A stretch of 55,770 bases of DNA, from positions 1 to 55,770 of the forward strand of contig JAGAQC010000032.1 in the NCBI GenBank assembly GCA_017622925.1, written 5' to 3'. Positions 33,971 through 42,871 of the stretch are shown here, in pieces. This DNA is from Ruminococcus sp. GTDB taxonomy: Bacteria > Bacillota > Clostridia > Oscillospirales > Ruminococcaceae. A program made the translations under genes and the position numbers. Under the pieces are notes generated by a model, which saw only the letters and a list, made by a program, of their open reading frames with translations, was not told the origin of the DNA and did not search any database. Each line of letters begins with the position of its first letter. Positions within the stretch are counted from its first letter, which is position 1.

Positions 33971-34771
33971 ATGAGAACTATCTCCGATAAAAAACGAATC
34001 GTAATAAAATTAGGAACATCTACCCTTGCTCACGCCACGGGAAAGCTGAATATACGCCGAATGACGAACCTCGTCCGCGTTATCTCCGACCTGCATAACT
34101 CGGGCAGGGAGATAATTATGGTATCCTCGGGCGCAGTCGGTCTCGGTACGGGAAAACTCGGACTTTCCGCCAAACCAAAGGAAACTAAGCTGAAACAGGC
34201 TGTTGCGGCGGTAGGACAGTGCGAGCTTATGCACGTATATGACGATATGTTCGAGAAATACAGCGTTACCGTGGCTCAGATACTGCTCACCAAAACCATT
34301 ATCAGCAACCCCTGCCACTGTGAAAATTTCAAGAATACCGTTGAAACTTTGGTAAGTATGGGCGTTATCCCCATCGTCAACGAAAACGACTCCATTTCAA
34401 TTGACGAATTGGAACTTGAAATAGGCGAAAACGACTCGCTGTCGGCTCTTGTGGCTTCTCTTTCGGGAGCCGATCTGCTGCTGATTCTGTCCGACATCGA
34501 CTGCCTGTACACGGACGACCCACGTACAAACCCCGACGCAAAGCCGATCTCCGTGGTGAACGCGATAACTCCCGAAATCGAGAATGCGGCAGGCGGCGCA
34601 GGTACAAAGCTTGGTACGGGCGGCATGTCCACAAAAATAAACGCCGCTAAAATCGCCGCCGAAGCAGGTATCGACATGGTGATAATGAACGGAAAAGACC
34701 CCGAACTTTTGTACGATCTGTTTGAAAATAAAGAGGTCGGAACGATTTTCTTGTCTAATTTCAACAAATAA
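33971..34771 (+). CDS. proB: glutamate 5-kinase, short form without PUA domain
   Basis: ProB phosphorylates glutamate as the first step of proline synthesis. The 266-residue protein has 'RIVIKLGTSTL' (about 8-18), 'IMVSSGAVGLG', 'PIVNENDSIS' and 'GTGGMSTKINAAKIAAEAG'. It ends after the kinase domain and lacks the PUA domain of the ~370-residue E. coli type. The ATG at 33971 was preferred over an upstream TTG; AAGGACG lies upstream at a longish spacing. proA follows after 12 bases. Confidence 0.95.
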   Translation: MRTISDKKRIVIKLGTSTLAHATGKLNIRRMTNLVRVISDLHNSGREIIMVSSGAVGLGTGKLGLSAKPKETKLKQAVAAVGQCELMHVYDDMFEKYSVTVAQILLTKTIISNPCHCENFKNTVETLVSMGVIPIVNENDSISIDELELEIGENDSLSALVASLSGADLLLILSDIDCLYTDDPRTNPDAKPISVVNAITPEIENAAGGAGTKLGTGGMSTKINAAKIAAEAGIDMVIMNGKDPELLYDLFENKEVGTIFLSNFNK

Positions 34772-34783
34772 TGAGGTGAATTT

Positions 34784-36031
34784 ATGAATTATACACTTGA
34801 ACTCGGTAAAAAAGCAAAAGCCGCCGAACCGATGATCTCCTCGGCTTCAACAGGCGTAAAAAATGCGGCTCTTGCAGCTATTTCACGCGCTTTGACCGAT
34901 AATACCGCTTTGATAATATCAGAAAACGCCAAAGACCTACAGGCGGCTAAGGAAAACGGCATGTCCGAAGCCATGCAGGATCGCCTTAAACTCGATGAAT
35001 CGCGTATTGCAGGCATCGCAAAGGGCGTTGACGAGCTTATCGCGCTCAACGACCCTATAGGTCAGGTCATAGACGGTTTCACACGTCCCAACGGGCTGAG
35101 GATCACTAAGACCCGTGTTCCGCTCGGAGTAATAGGCATTATTTTCGAGTCTCGTCCCAACGTTACTGTAGACGCCGCCGCTCTCTGCCTTAAAGCAGGA
35201 AACGCCGTCATTCTAAAGGGCGGCAAAGAAGCTATTTTTTCAAATATTTGCCTCGGAAAAATAATGCGTGAGGCTCTTGAAAGCTGCGGTCTGCCTGCCG
35301 ATGTGATACAGGTGGTGGAAAACACCTCCCGTGAGACCACAAACGAGCTTATGAAGCTTAACGGCTATGTGGACGTTCTTATCCCCCGCGGCAGCGCAAG
35401 ACTTATTCAGGCAGTCGTAACGACCGCTACCGTCCCCGTTATCGAGACAGGCGCAGGAAACTGCCACGTTTATGTTGACGAGACAGCCGACCTTGACATG
35501 GCGGCGAACATCACCGACAACGCCAAAACTCAGCGACCCTCGGTATGCAACGCCATTGAAAGTCTGCTCGTTCACAAGGCTGTGGCTGAGGAATTTCTCC
35601 CGATGATCGCGGAACGTTTCAAGTCCCACAACGTTAAAATTTACGGCTGCGACAAAACTATCGAAATTCTCGGCGGCTCGGTCGAAAAAGCCACCGACGC
35701 CGAATACGCTAAGGAATTTAACGACTACATTATCGCTGTAAAGGTCGTGGACTCTATCGACGAGGCTATCGCTCATATCCGCAAATACAGCACACGCCAT
35801 TCCGAGTGCATTGTAACGCAGTCCCTTGACGCTGCACGGAAGTTTCAGAACGAGGTCGATGCGGCGGCAGTTTATGTCAACGCCTCCACGCGTTTCACAG
35901 ACGGCGGAGAATTCGGCTTTGGCGCAGAGATCGGAATTTCCACGCAGAAGCTCCACGCAAGAGGTCCTATGGGTCTGACGGAGCTTACTACCGTTAAATA
36001 CCTTATTGACGGCAGCGGTCAGATCAGATAA
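34784..36031 (+). CDS. proA: gamma-glutamyl phosphate reductase
   Basis: ProA reduces gamma-glutamyl phosphate to glutamate semialdehyde with NADPH. The 415-residue protein has the typical 'RVPLGVIGIIFESRPNVTVDAA', 'GNAVILKGGKEA', 'LIPRGSARLI' and the active-site Cys in 'TQRPSVCNAIESLLVH', ending with 'FGFGAEIGISTQKLHARGPMGLTELTT'. RBS GAGGTGA. Directly downstream of proB, forming the standard proBA pair. proC is not in the window. Confidence 0.97.
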   Translation: MNYTLELGKKAKAAEPMISSASTGVKNAALAAISRALTDNTALIISENAKDLQAAKENGMSEAMQDRLKLDESRIAGIAKGVDELIALNDPIGQVIDGFTRPNGLRITKTRVPLGVIGIIFESRPNVTVDAAALCLKAGNAVILKGGKEAIFSNICLGKIMREALESCGLPADVIQVVENTSRETTNELMKLNGYVDVLIPRGSARLIQAVVTTATVPVIETGAGNCHVYVDETADLDMAANITDNAKTQRPSVCNAIESLLVHKAVAEEFLPMIAERFKSHNVKIYGCDKTIEILGGSVEKATDAEYAKEFNDYIIAVKVVDSIDEAIAHIRKYSTRHSECIVTQSLDAARKFQNEVDAAAVYVNASTRFTDGGEFGFGAEIGISTQKLHARGPMGLTELTTVKYLIDGSGQIR

Positions 36032-36094
36032 CGAAAAATCCACAGAGATCGCTGAAATCGCTAATTTGTTTTATTTTTTATTAAGGAGATAATT

Positions 36095-37639
36095 ATGGCT
36101 ATCAGAAAAGATATTGACGATATGCTTAATAACCTGAAAAGCGGCAAACCTCTTGAATCGCCGAAAAATCCCGAACCTAAGCCTATCCCGAAGCTTTCGG
36201 ACAGCAAGATCGACAAAATGTCCGTGGACGACTTGCTTTCCTCGCTGACCTCGGACAAAAGCGAAAAAAAATCTGTTCCCGAAGCGGCGGAGAACAAAAC
36301 CGAACCAAAGAAAAAAATCGTAATTTCTCACGAACTTCCCGATTATGAGGCTATAAGAGAGGAAGAAAAACGCAAGGAGAAAGAACGCTCAGATGCCGAA
36401 AAACAGGCTGAAAGGGAGCGTATCAAGGCTGAAAGAGAAGCCGAGATAGCACGTATTGAAGCCGAGAAAAAGGCTGCCGAAGAAGCTGAAAAGGCTCGCA
36501 TTGAAGCCGAGAAAAAGGCTGCCGAAAAAGCCGAAAAAGCTCGCATTGAAGCCGAGAAAGCTCGCATTGAAGCCGAGAAAAAGGCTGCCGAAGAAGCCGA
36601 AAAGGCTCGCATTGAAGCTGAGAAAAAAGCTGCCGAAGAAGCCGAAAAAGCTCGTATTGAAGCCGAGGAAAAGGCTGACGAGGAAGAATTTCAGTCCGAC
36701 AGTTTTTCGGAAGAAGCGGTCGCTGCGTCCTCCGATGCCGAAATAGAAGAAGCTGACGAAAGCGAAGAAAGCATCGAGGAAGTTCCCAAAACAAAAAAAC
36801 GCTCTTTCTTCAAAAATAAAAAAGCCGAAGTCTCTGACGAAGATTTTGGTGAAACCGCCGACGAGCCTGAAAACGTTCCCGAAAAAAAGGAAAATAAGCT
36901 TACTTCGGTACTCAAAAACATTTTAGACGAAGACCCCGACGAAATAATCGACCAGCGAAAAGAACAGGCTGAACCCGACGATACACCCCGAAAAGGTCGC
37001 TTTAAAAAGGGTTTTTATGCGGTATTCGGCGTTATTTTCGCTCTGCTTGCATGCGTTGGTCTTGTTACCGTTATCGCAAAGGGAATCGCCATGTTCGGCA
37101 GCTACACCTCGGGCGAGTCCCGAAAAGAGGGATTCGAGGACGTCCTCTATCCTGCTGTGATAATGGACATAGAATCGTTCAATTCCCCTGCCGAGCTGTC
37201 GTCCGAACAAATAATCACCGCCGCTATCTGGTCTATGATAATGACGGACGGCGTTACGGAACAGTACGAGCTGACTTTCGATGTTGTCATTATACCTGCG
37301 GCTGACGTTGAATCCTACGCCGTTAAGCTGTTCGGCGATAACCTCCCGAAGCTCGAACATACGACCGTAGGTCCTGCCGAGTCGAGATTCTACTATAACG
37401 AGGAAACAAAATCATATAACGTCCCCGTAGCTCCCGTGACCTACACGTATTCCCCCGAGATACGCGAGGCGTCCAAATCGGGCAACGAATACACCGTTGT
37501 GGTGGACTATATCGACGAACTCCCCTCATGGCTGCCCAAAACCTCGTCAAAATCCGTTCAATACGTTCTTACAGAGGTCAACGGTTCATATCAGCTTAAA
37601 TCAATGAAAATTCTATCGACAAATACCAATGCAGTATAA
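36095..37639 (+). CDS. membrane protein with Glu/Ala/Lys coiled-coil repeats
   Basis: The 514-residue protein has a charged cytoplasmic N-terminus with about five copies of a 15-residue repeat, EAEKKAAEEAEKARI (about 112-205), encoded by near-identical 45-base units. An acidic stretch (210-300) precedes one membrane helix (about 308-332, 'FYAVFGVIFALLACVGLVTVIA'). The last ~180 residues would be outside and contain 'SVQYVLTEVNGSYQLKSMKIL', an NTF2-like ending. RBS AAGGAGAT. Last gene before the operon terminator. Family not recognised; the repeat is TolA-like in composition only. Perfect DNA repeats suggest copy number may vary between strains. Confidence 0.7.
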   Translation: MAIRKDIDDMLNNLKSGKPLESPKNPEPKPIPKLSDSKIDKMSVDDLLSSLTSDKSEKKSVPEAAENKTEPKKKIVISHELPDYEAIREEEKRKEKERSDAEKQAERERIKAEREAEIARIEAEKKAAEEAEKARIEAEKKAAEKAEKARIEAEKARIEAEKKAAEEAEKARIEAEKKAAEEAEKARIEAEEKADEEEFQSDSFSEEAVAASSDAEIEEADESEESIEEVPKTKKRSFFKNKKAEVSDEDFGETADEPENVPEKKENKLTSVLKNILDEDPDEIIDQRKEQAEPDDTPRKGRFKKGFYAVFGVIFALLACVGLVTVIAKGIAMFGSYTSGESRKEGFEDVLYPAVIMDIESFNSPAELSSEQIITAAIWSMIMTDGVTEQYELTFDVVIIPAADVESYAVKLFGDNLPKLEHTTVGPAESRFYYNEETKSYNVPVAPVTYTYSPEIREASKSGNEYTVVVDYIDELPSWLPKTSSKSVQYVLTEVNGSYQLKSMKILSTNTNAV

Positions 37640-37644
37640 TTTAA

Positions 37645-37673
37645 ATCCCCGTCCTTAGACGGGGATTTTTTCA
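37645..37673 (+). terminator. terminator of the proBA operon
   Basis: AATCCCCGTC/GACGGGGATT stem followed by a T run. Confidence 0.9.
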
Positions 37674-37700
37674 TTATTAACAATGGATTTTTGCTGCCGC

Positions 37701-39566
37701 TCACTCGCTTATAGGCAATGAAGTTACGAGCTTTGCATCGAGCTTCTGAATAGCAAGCGCGTCGCTCGGTAAAACGCCGTCACCGACATTACAGCAGTCC
37801 GCATTTGCCGCGCCCTGCTCTGAAAGTCCGTATTTATCGGGATTTCCCAACGCTTGAAGGATCGCCGTAGAGTCCGCTATCGTGACCTGCCCGTCCAGAT
37901 TCGCATCGCCAATAAGAGTAACGCCGCTGCCGCTGCCAGTACTACTGACGGTGGTAACTACAGGGTTTGTTTTTTCCTCAGTCGGAGCTACGGTCGTCAC
38001 GGGCTTAGTCGGAGCAGTCGTAGGCTTCACGTCAGGCTCGGTAGGCGCAGGTGTGGTGGACTCAACGGGAGCGCCGTCCGAGGTCTTTCCGCCGTCAAGG
38101 TTGCTGCCCTCGGTTTTCGCATAATTGCTGTAAAAATCGTTCAGGGAGATGCCGTTGCTGCCCAAAGCGACCTGATGATCGAGGCTGATGTATTTTCCCG
38201 AGGTCTGAGTCTGCCACAAGGACGGCTCGAACAGCTCGTACTTACCCTCGTCCCACTGTTTGAACGAATAATCGAGAAGTCCGCCCGTATCGCCCGAATT
38301 GGGATTCAGACACCAGAACGTGTGATTGATGTGATTCTTTATCATATAATCGCGGAGAATTTTCAGCCATTGCTCGTTCTTTCCCTTGTCCATGAAGCCG
38401 CCCCACTCGCCGATAAGAAGCGGCGCGATGTCCTCCGCGTTAATGAACGCCCATGTATCGTACCAGTAATCGTCAAGAAGCGTCTGCTCGGTGAAATCCT
38501 TGTCAAACCACGTCTGAGCGTACACACCCGGACCGTAGTCGTGGGGAGAATATACGAGCTTATCCTGATATTTTCCGAAGTCCAACGGATAATCCCTTAC
38601 TCCGCGGAACTGACCGCCCCACCAGCCCGGATGATACGGGGGATTTGTAAGTGAATCGGGTTCGCCCCATTTATGACCCTCTTTCGGGTACTGCTCAACG
38701 CCCTCAACGAGAATAAGCGCATTGGGGTTCTTTTCAAGCATAGCCATAGCGCAGTCTGTAGCCGCCCACGCCCAGTTATTTTCGTCCTTTGAGCCGTCCC
38801 ATTTTGCGCCTGCGCTTCCCTCCTGACCTTTGCCGTGAGGTTCGTTTTTCAGGTCGTAAGCGATAAGAGTATCGTCGTTTTTATAGCGGTCGGCAAGCCA
38901 AACAAGGGTATCCTTCCACATCTCGGAGGTAACGGGTTCGCCGTTTCCTGCATCGGTGACAGCCATAGTATCGTAGCTGCCTGCGCCCTCGTTATAGTAC
39001 CACAAATTATAGTTATGACCCGAGTTATGCAGCGCAGGACTGTGTATGTCGATAAGTATTTTTATTCCGTATTTCTTGCACTTCGCCATAATAACGTCGA
39101 AGATCTCCAGACTGCTCATACATGAACCGTCTGGACGGCAGAAATCGGGGTTGAACTTGTATCCGTCGTCGTTTTTGGGATTTATCGAGATCATATCGCT
39201 GTCGTCAACGCCCTCCTGCCAGTCCATAAGAAGCTCTGTCGCCATAGGCAGACGAAGCAGATTTATTCCTCTGTCGGCTACGGCTGAAAGAAGCTCGTCA
39301 ACGTCTGCGCTCCATAAGCCGTGCGGAAAACGTTCGCCGCAATTGAAGCCGAACCAGTTTGCGCCGGTAAGCCAGACCTCGTTTCCGTTCATGTCGTAAA
39401 GACGGCTGCCCTTAGCGTGAAGCCAGTCGTCATTGTTCGTGTCAACAGCGTTCGCCGCAGGCTGACCCAACGTACCCGACACAGCCGACGCCGTACCAGT
39501 AAGAGCCATGACCGCCGCAGACGCAAACGCAGCAACAGTTTTCGTTATTTTTCTCATGTTTCTCAT
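37701..39566 (-). CDS. secreted GH5 endoglucanase with C-terminal dockerin
   Basis: A 621-residue cellulosomal-type cellulase. The signal peptide is about 1-40. The GH5 catalytic domain (about 45-470) has 'LTGANWFGFNCG', 'LIDIHSPALH', acid/base E242 in 'YDLKNEPHG' and nucleophile E387 in 'LLIGEWGG'. A Thr/Pro linker (about 510-550) leads to a type I dockerin with loops 'GDANLDGQVTIAD' and 'GDGVLPSDALAIQKL'. GH5 enzymes of this type cut beta-1,4-glucan or mannan. The ATG at 39566 has AAGGAGAG upstream; an ATG 11 codons earlier precedes the RBS. Cassette copy 6 lies 115 bases upstream in the same orientation. Confidence 0.95.
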   Translation of the reverse strand: MRNMRKITKTVAAFASAAVMALTGTASAVSGTLGQPAANAVDTNNDDWLHAKGSRLYDMNGNEVWLTGANWFGFNCGERFPHGLWSADVDELLSAVADRGINLLRLPMATELLMDWQEGVDDSDMISINPKNDDGYKFNPDFCRPDGSCMSSLEIFDVIMAKCKKYGIKILIDIHSPALHNSGHNYNLWYYNEGAGSYDTMAVTDAGNGEPVTSEMWKDTLVWLADRYKNDDTLIAYDLKNEPHGKGQEGSAGAKWDGSKDENNWAWAATDCAMAMLEKNPNALILVEGVEQYPKEGHKWGEPDSLTNPPYHPGWWGGQFRGVRDYPLDFGKYQDKLVYSPHDYGPGVYAQTWFDKDFTEQTLLDDYWYDTWAFINAEDIAPLLIGEWGGFMDKGKNEQWLKILRDYMIKNHINHTFWCLNPNSGDTGGLLDYSFKQWDEGKYELFEPSLWQTQTSGKYISLDHQVALGSNGISLNDFYSNYAKTEGSNLDGGKTSDGAPVESTTPAPTEPDVKPTTAPTKPVTTVAPTEEKTNPVVTTVSSTGSGSGVTLIGDANLDGQVTIADSTAILQALGNPDKYGLSEQGAANADCCNVGDGVLPSDALAIQKLDAKLVTSLPISE

Positions 39567-39680
39567 GTTTTCCCTCTCCTTTTTATGAGATTTTTTCATA
39601 CTATTATCTTAGCATTTTTATGCCCGTTTGTCAAGATATTACTGATTTTTATTATGAAAATAAATTTTAAAGGCTTTATC

Positions 39681-39897
39681 GGAAACTTATGCAGGGGGAC
39701 GCCGTCCCCCTGCACCCCCTGCCAAAGGGGTGACCCCTTTGGAATCTCTGTTGTCGTGAATTGGGCTGTGGAAATCCTCAAATCTTCACGATGCTGTTAG
39801 CCTCCATGATTCCCACAGTCCAATTCACGATAATGGACACCAAGAGTTACCTCTTTAACAGAAAGTAAAGTGAAACAATATCCTCTGTATAAATTTT
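39681..39897 (-). repeat. hairpin-cassette element, copy 6 (stem type A)
   Basis: Minus-strand copy whose stem arms (39755-39777 and 39809-39831), read in element orientation, are identical to those of copy 1 at 1.3 kb, including the two imperfect positions. The loop is also nearly the same. It lies upstream of the GH5 gene, same strand. Confidence 0.85.
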
Positions 39898-39926
39898 CAA
39901 CAAACCTCTAAATTTGTTTTAATAAA

Positions 39927-39955
39927 AAAAGTCCGTATCATAGCAATACGGACTG
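39927..39955 (-). terminator. terminator of the alpha-xylosidase gene
   Basis: AGTCCGTAT/AATACGGACT stem; on the minus strand it is followed by seven T residues. A second GAAGC..GCTTC hairpin at about 39974-39998 precedes it. Confidence 0.75.
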
Positions 39956-40133
39956 TGATTCAAACGGAAACAGGAAGCAAGAAAGCCTTTCGGCTTCCCT
40001 CTCATGTCTTGCGTCCTGCTCCTGATTTTGTCATAAATTCAAGTTCATGACACTGTTAATATTATACAATATGAGCCGAAACAATAATACATTAATTTTC
40101 CGTTATTTTCCGACAAAATTCGGAGATAAACAA

Positions 40134-42449
40134 TTAATTTCTGATAACTTTAAGCCCCTGAGAGCTTTCAACGGTATACGGCTTATCCGTTCCTGAAACG
40201 GTCACGTAAACAGTATTGTTATGTCTTTCCGCTCGTATCTCCGCCGCAAGCCTTGCATTCTTATCGTATACAACGGTTTTTATCGCCATGCCGTCCTCTA
40301 TGCCGTATACCACGATATTCATGTTGTCGGCGTAATCGTATTCAACGGACTTTTCAAAGTTTCCGTAGACTATTATGGAATTCGGCTTTGCATAAAGGGG
40401 CATTCCGAAATAATCATATGTTTTAACGTACCAACGACCGCCTGCGAGTTCTTCGCCCGTCTGAATATCCGTCCACGTACCGCAGTCGGGGAGGTAGAAG
40501 CTGCATTCGCCGCTTTCGCTGAACACGGGAGCTACAAGAAGAACGTCCCCCAGCATATACTGCGTATCAACGGTAAGAGCGGCGCGGTCGTACCCAAAAT
40601 CCACGACCATTGCCCTCATCATCGGAACGCCTGTTTTATGAGTTTCAACGGCATTGCGGAAAAGATACGGCATAAGTCTGCCCTTGAGCTTTACAAAGTG
40701 ACGTGAAACGTCGCAGCTTTCCTCATCGAAGTTCCACGGAACTCTGTAGGAGGAGTTGCCGTGATAGCGTGAGTGAGTGGACATAAGTCCGAACGCCGTC
40801 CAGCGTTTGTAAAGGTCGGGAGAGCCTGTCGCTTCAAAGCCCGAAATATCATGGGAGAAAAAGCCGAATCCCGAAAGACAGAGGGAAAGTCCTCCTCTGA
40901 GAGTTTCCCACATTGATTCGTAATTTGAGAAGCAGTCCCCTCCCCAATGCACGGGGAACTTCTGACCGCCGACAGTTGCCGAACGCGCAAAAAGACAGGC
41001 GTTCTCCATGCCCTTGACCTCCTGCAGCGCCTCGAAAACGGTCTTATTATAAAGGTATGAATAATAGTTGTGCATTTTGTACGGGTCTGAGCCGTCAAAG
41101 TACATAACGTCTGTAGGTATCCTCTCGCCGAAATCGGTTTTGATAGCGTCAACGCCAAGCTCCGCAAGCTTTTTTATCTGACCGCCGTACCAACTGCGCG
41201 CCTCGGGATTTGTAAAGTCGATAATGGCAAGTCCCGGCTGCCAAAAGTCGCACTGGAACACCGAGCCGTCCTTATTTCTGATGAAATAGCCCTTTTCCAT
41301 ACATTCATCGAAAACTGCCGCGCGCTGACCCACGTAGGGATTTATCCACACGCAGGTTTTCAGTCCCCTTGCTTTCAGCCGTGAAATAATGCCCTTTGGG
41401 TCGGGGAACATATCCTTATCCCATTCAAAGCCGCACCATTGAAACTCTTTCATCCAGAAGCAGTCAAAGTGGAACACCTCCAGCGGAATATCACGGCGTT
41501 CCATTTCGTCAATAAAGGACATGACGGTTTTTTCGTCATAGCTTGTGGTGAACGAGGTGGACAGCCAAAGCCCGAAAGTATACGCAGGCGGAAGCGCAGG
41601 TTTTCCCGTAAGGTCCGTATAATTTTTCAGCACGTCCGCAACCGTTTCGCCGCCGAAAATAAAATACTCCATTCGCTGTCCCTGAACCGCAAATGCGACC
41701 TTTGAAACGGTTTCCGAAGCGACCTCGAACGCGACCTTCCCCGATTCGTTTACGAAAACTCCGTAACCTCTTGACGATACGTAAAACGGGATAGACTTAT
41801 AGCTCTGCTCGGAACACGTTCCGCCGTCGTTGTTCCAGACCTCGACCGTCTGACCGTTTTTCACGAACGTTGAAAACTTCTCGCCGAAGCCGTAAATATA
41901 CTCTCCAACGCTTATGCCCAGCATTTCGCGGATATAGGCGTTTTCTCCGTTGTCCGACCGCTCAAAGAAACGAGTTCCCACCTCCGAGAGCCGCTTATTT
42001 CTGCTGAACCACTCCTCCTCCTGAACGAGAGAGGTCGTATGCCACCCCGATTTTGTGAGAAGTCTGTCCTCATACCAGTAAGAAACTTTCCAGCCGCCGC
42101 CCTGCGCGCCTACCCTGACTTTGGTTTTTCCCGAAATAAGCTCGTATCCGCCTTTTTCGGTTTTTCGCACGGTCGGCTTGAACGTCGTATCTTCGTTAAG
42201 GGAAAATTCGGGGGACTTCCTCAACGCTCCCTTAAAATGCTCGATAGATACTTTTATGCTGTTTTCAAGAGTTGAAGTAAATCTGACAGTGAGCATAGGT
42301 CCGCCTAATGTCATGCCTCGGTTGCCTATCCATTGATTGGTTGCGTATACCGTTATCGAGCTGTCGTCCGCTTCAACGGTATACATCTGCGTAGCGTAGT
42401 CAACGCTGTAACCCGACTTGTTCAGCCAGAAGCCGTCCGAGATCTTCAT
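40134..42449 (-). CDS. yicI: GH31 alpha-xylosidase (YicI type)
   Basis: A 771-residue cytosolic enzyme that removes non-reducing alpha-1,6-xylose, for example from xyloglucan oligosaccharides. Catalytic nucleophile is Asp in 'AIKTDFGERIPTDV' (about 439 by my count), followed by 'YFDGSDPYKMHNYYSYLYNK', diagnostic of YicI-type alpha-xylosidases rather than alpha-glucosidases. Also visible are 'FHFDCFWMKEFQW' and the 'VHWGGDCFSNYESM' region. Length equals E. coli YicI (772). No signal peptide. A perfect promoter lies upstream, divergent from the CNNM gene. Together with the GH5 enzyme it suggests xyloglucan use. Confidence 0.95.
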   Translation of the reverse strand: MKISDGFWLNKSGYSVDYATQMYTVEADDSSITVYATNQWIGNRGMTLGGPMLTVRFTSTLENSIKVSIEHFKGALRKSPEFSLNEDTTFKPTVRKTEKGGYELISGKTKVRVGAQGGGWKVSYWYEDRLLTKSGWHTTSLVQEEEWFSRNKRLSEVGTRFFERSDNGENAYIREMLGISVGEYIYGFGEKFSTFVKNGQTVEVWNNDGGTCSEQSYKSIPFYVSSRGYGVFVNESGKVAFEVASETVSKVAFAVQGQRMEYFIFGGETVADVLKNYTDLTGKPALPPAYTFGLWLSTSFTTSYDEKTVMSFIDEMERRDIPLEVFHFDCFWMKEFQWCGFEWDKDMFPDPKGIISRLKARGLKTCVWINPYVGQRAAVFDECMEKGYFIRNKDGSVFQCDFWQPGLAIIDFTNPEARSWYGGQIKKLAELGVDAIKTDFGERIPTDVMYFDGSDPYKMHNYYSYLYNKTVFEALQEVKGMENACLFARSATVGGQKFPVHWGGDCFSNYESMWETLRGGLSLCLSGFGFFSHDISGFEATGSPDLYKRWTAFGLMSTHSRYHGNSSYRVPWNFDEESCDVSRHFVKLKGRLMPYLFRNAVETHKTGVPMMRAMVVDFGYDRAALTVDTQYMLGDVLLVAPVFSESGECSFYLPDCGTWTDIQTGEELAGGRWYVKTYDYFGMPLYAKPNSIIVYGNFEKSVEYDYADNMNIVVYGIEDGMAIKTVVYDKNARLAAEIRAERHNNTVYVTVSGTDKPYTVESSQGLKVIRN

Positions 42450-42508
42450 AATATATAAACTCCCTTTTTAATTTTGGTGCGATAAGCTTCACAAAATATT
42501 GCAGTAAT

Positions 42509-42537
42509 ATTATAGCATATCAATTTATTAATGTCAA
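42509..42537 (-). promoter_or_regulatory. alpha-xylosidase promoter
   Basis: Perfect minus-strand TTGACA (42532-42537), 17-base spacer, TATAAT (42509-42514). Confidence 0.9.
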
Positions 42538-42624
42538 CCACTGTATTGACTTTTGTATGCGTAAAGAAAAAGTAGGCGAACATAAATACAAATTGTAGGG
42601 GACGGGAAATTTTTTAAAAATCTG

Positions 42625-42653
42625 TTGACAAAAATCTGAGATCATGTTATAAT
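42625..42653 (+). promoter_or_regulatory. promoter of the CNNM/CorC gene
   Basis: Perfect TTGACA (42625-42630), 17-base spacer, TATAAT (42648-42653). It gives a 210-base leader. Confidence 0.9.
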
Positions 42654-42712
42654 AAGAGAGTTAAGGAAATTAACACAAGACAATTTCGGTTATTGAAAGG
42701 GTGAAATTTTTA

Positions 42713-42796
42713 ATGGACAGTACCCCCGATGGGTGTAATTCCAAAAAAACCAAATATTGCTGTTCAGGGCATGGACTGTACTGTTTTTTGCGTTAG
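42713..42796 (+). CDS. 27-residue Cys-rich leader peptide (candidate)
   Basis: ATG at 42713 with GAAAGGGTG about 10 bases upstream, TAG at 42794-42796. The peptide MDSTPDGCNSKKTK... contains four cysteines, including a Cys-Cys pair. It spans a possible terminator: ACAGTAC (42717-42723) pairs with GTACTGT (42778-42784) and is followed by six T residues inside its last codons. Position between promoter and the CNNM gene fits a translated attenuator. Translation is not proven. Confidence 0.4.
   Translation: MDSTPDGCNSKKTKYCCSGHGLYCFLR
42717..42790 (+). terminator. possible attenuator in the CNNM leader
   Basis: A 7-bp ACAGTAC/GTACTGT stem with long loop and a T6 tract, lying between the promoter and the structural gene. 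The long loop makes it weaker than a usual intrinsic terminator. Confidence 0.4.
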
Positions 42797-42871
42797 TACG
42801 GTTTGTGCCTTTTCGTAGTTGCTGAACAAATATGAAGTTTTTTTCTGAATTTTAAAGAGAGGTTATTTTTT

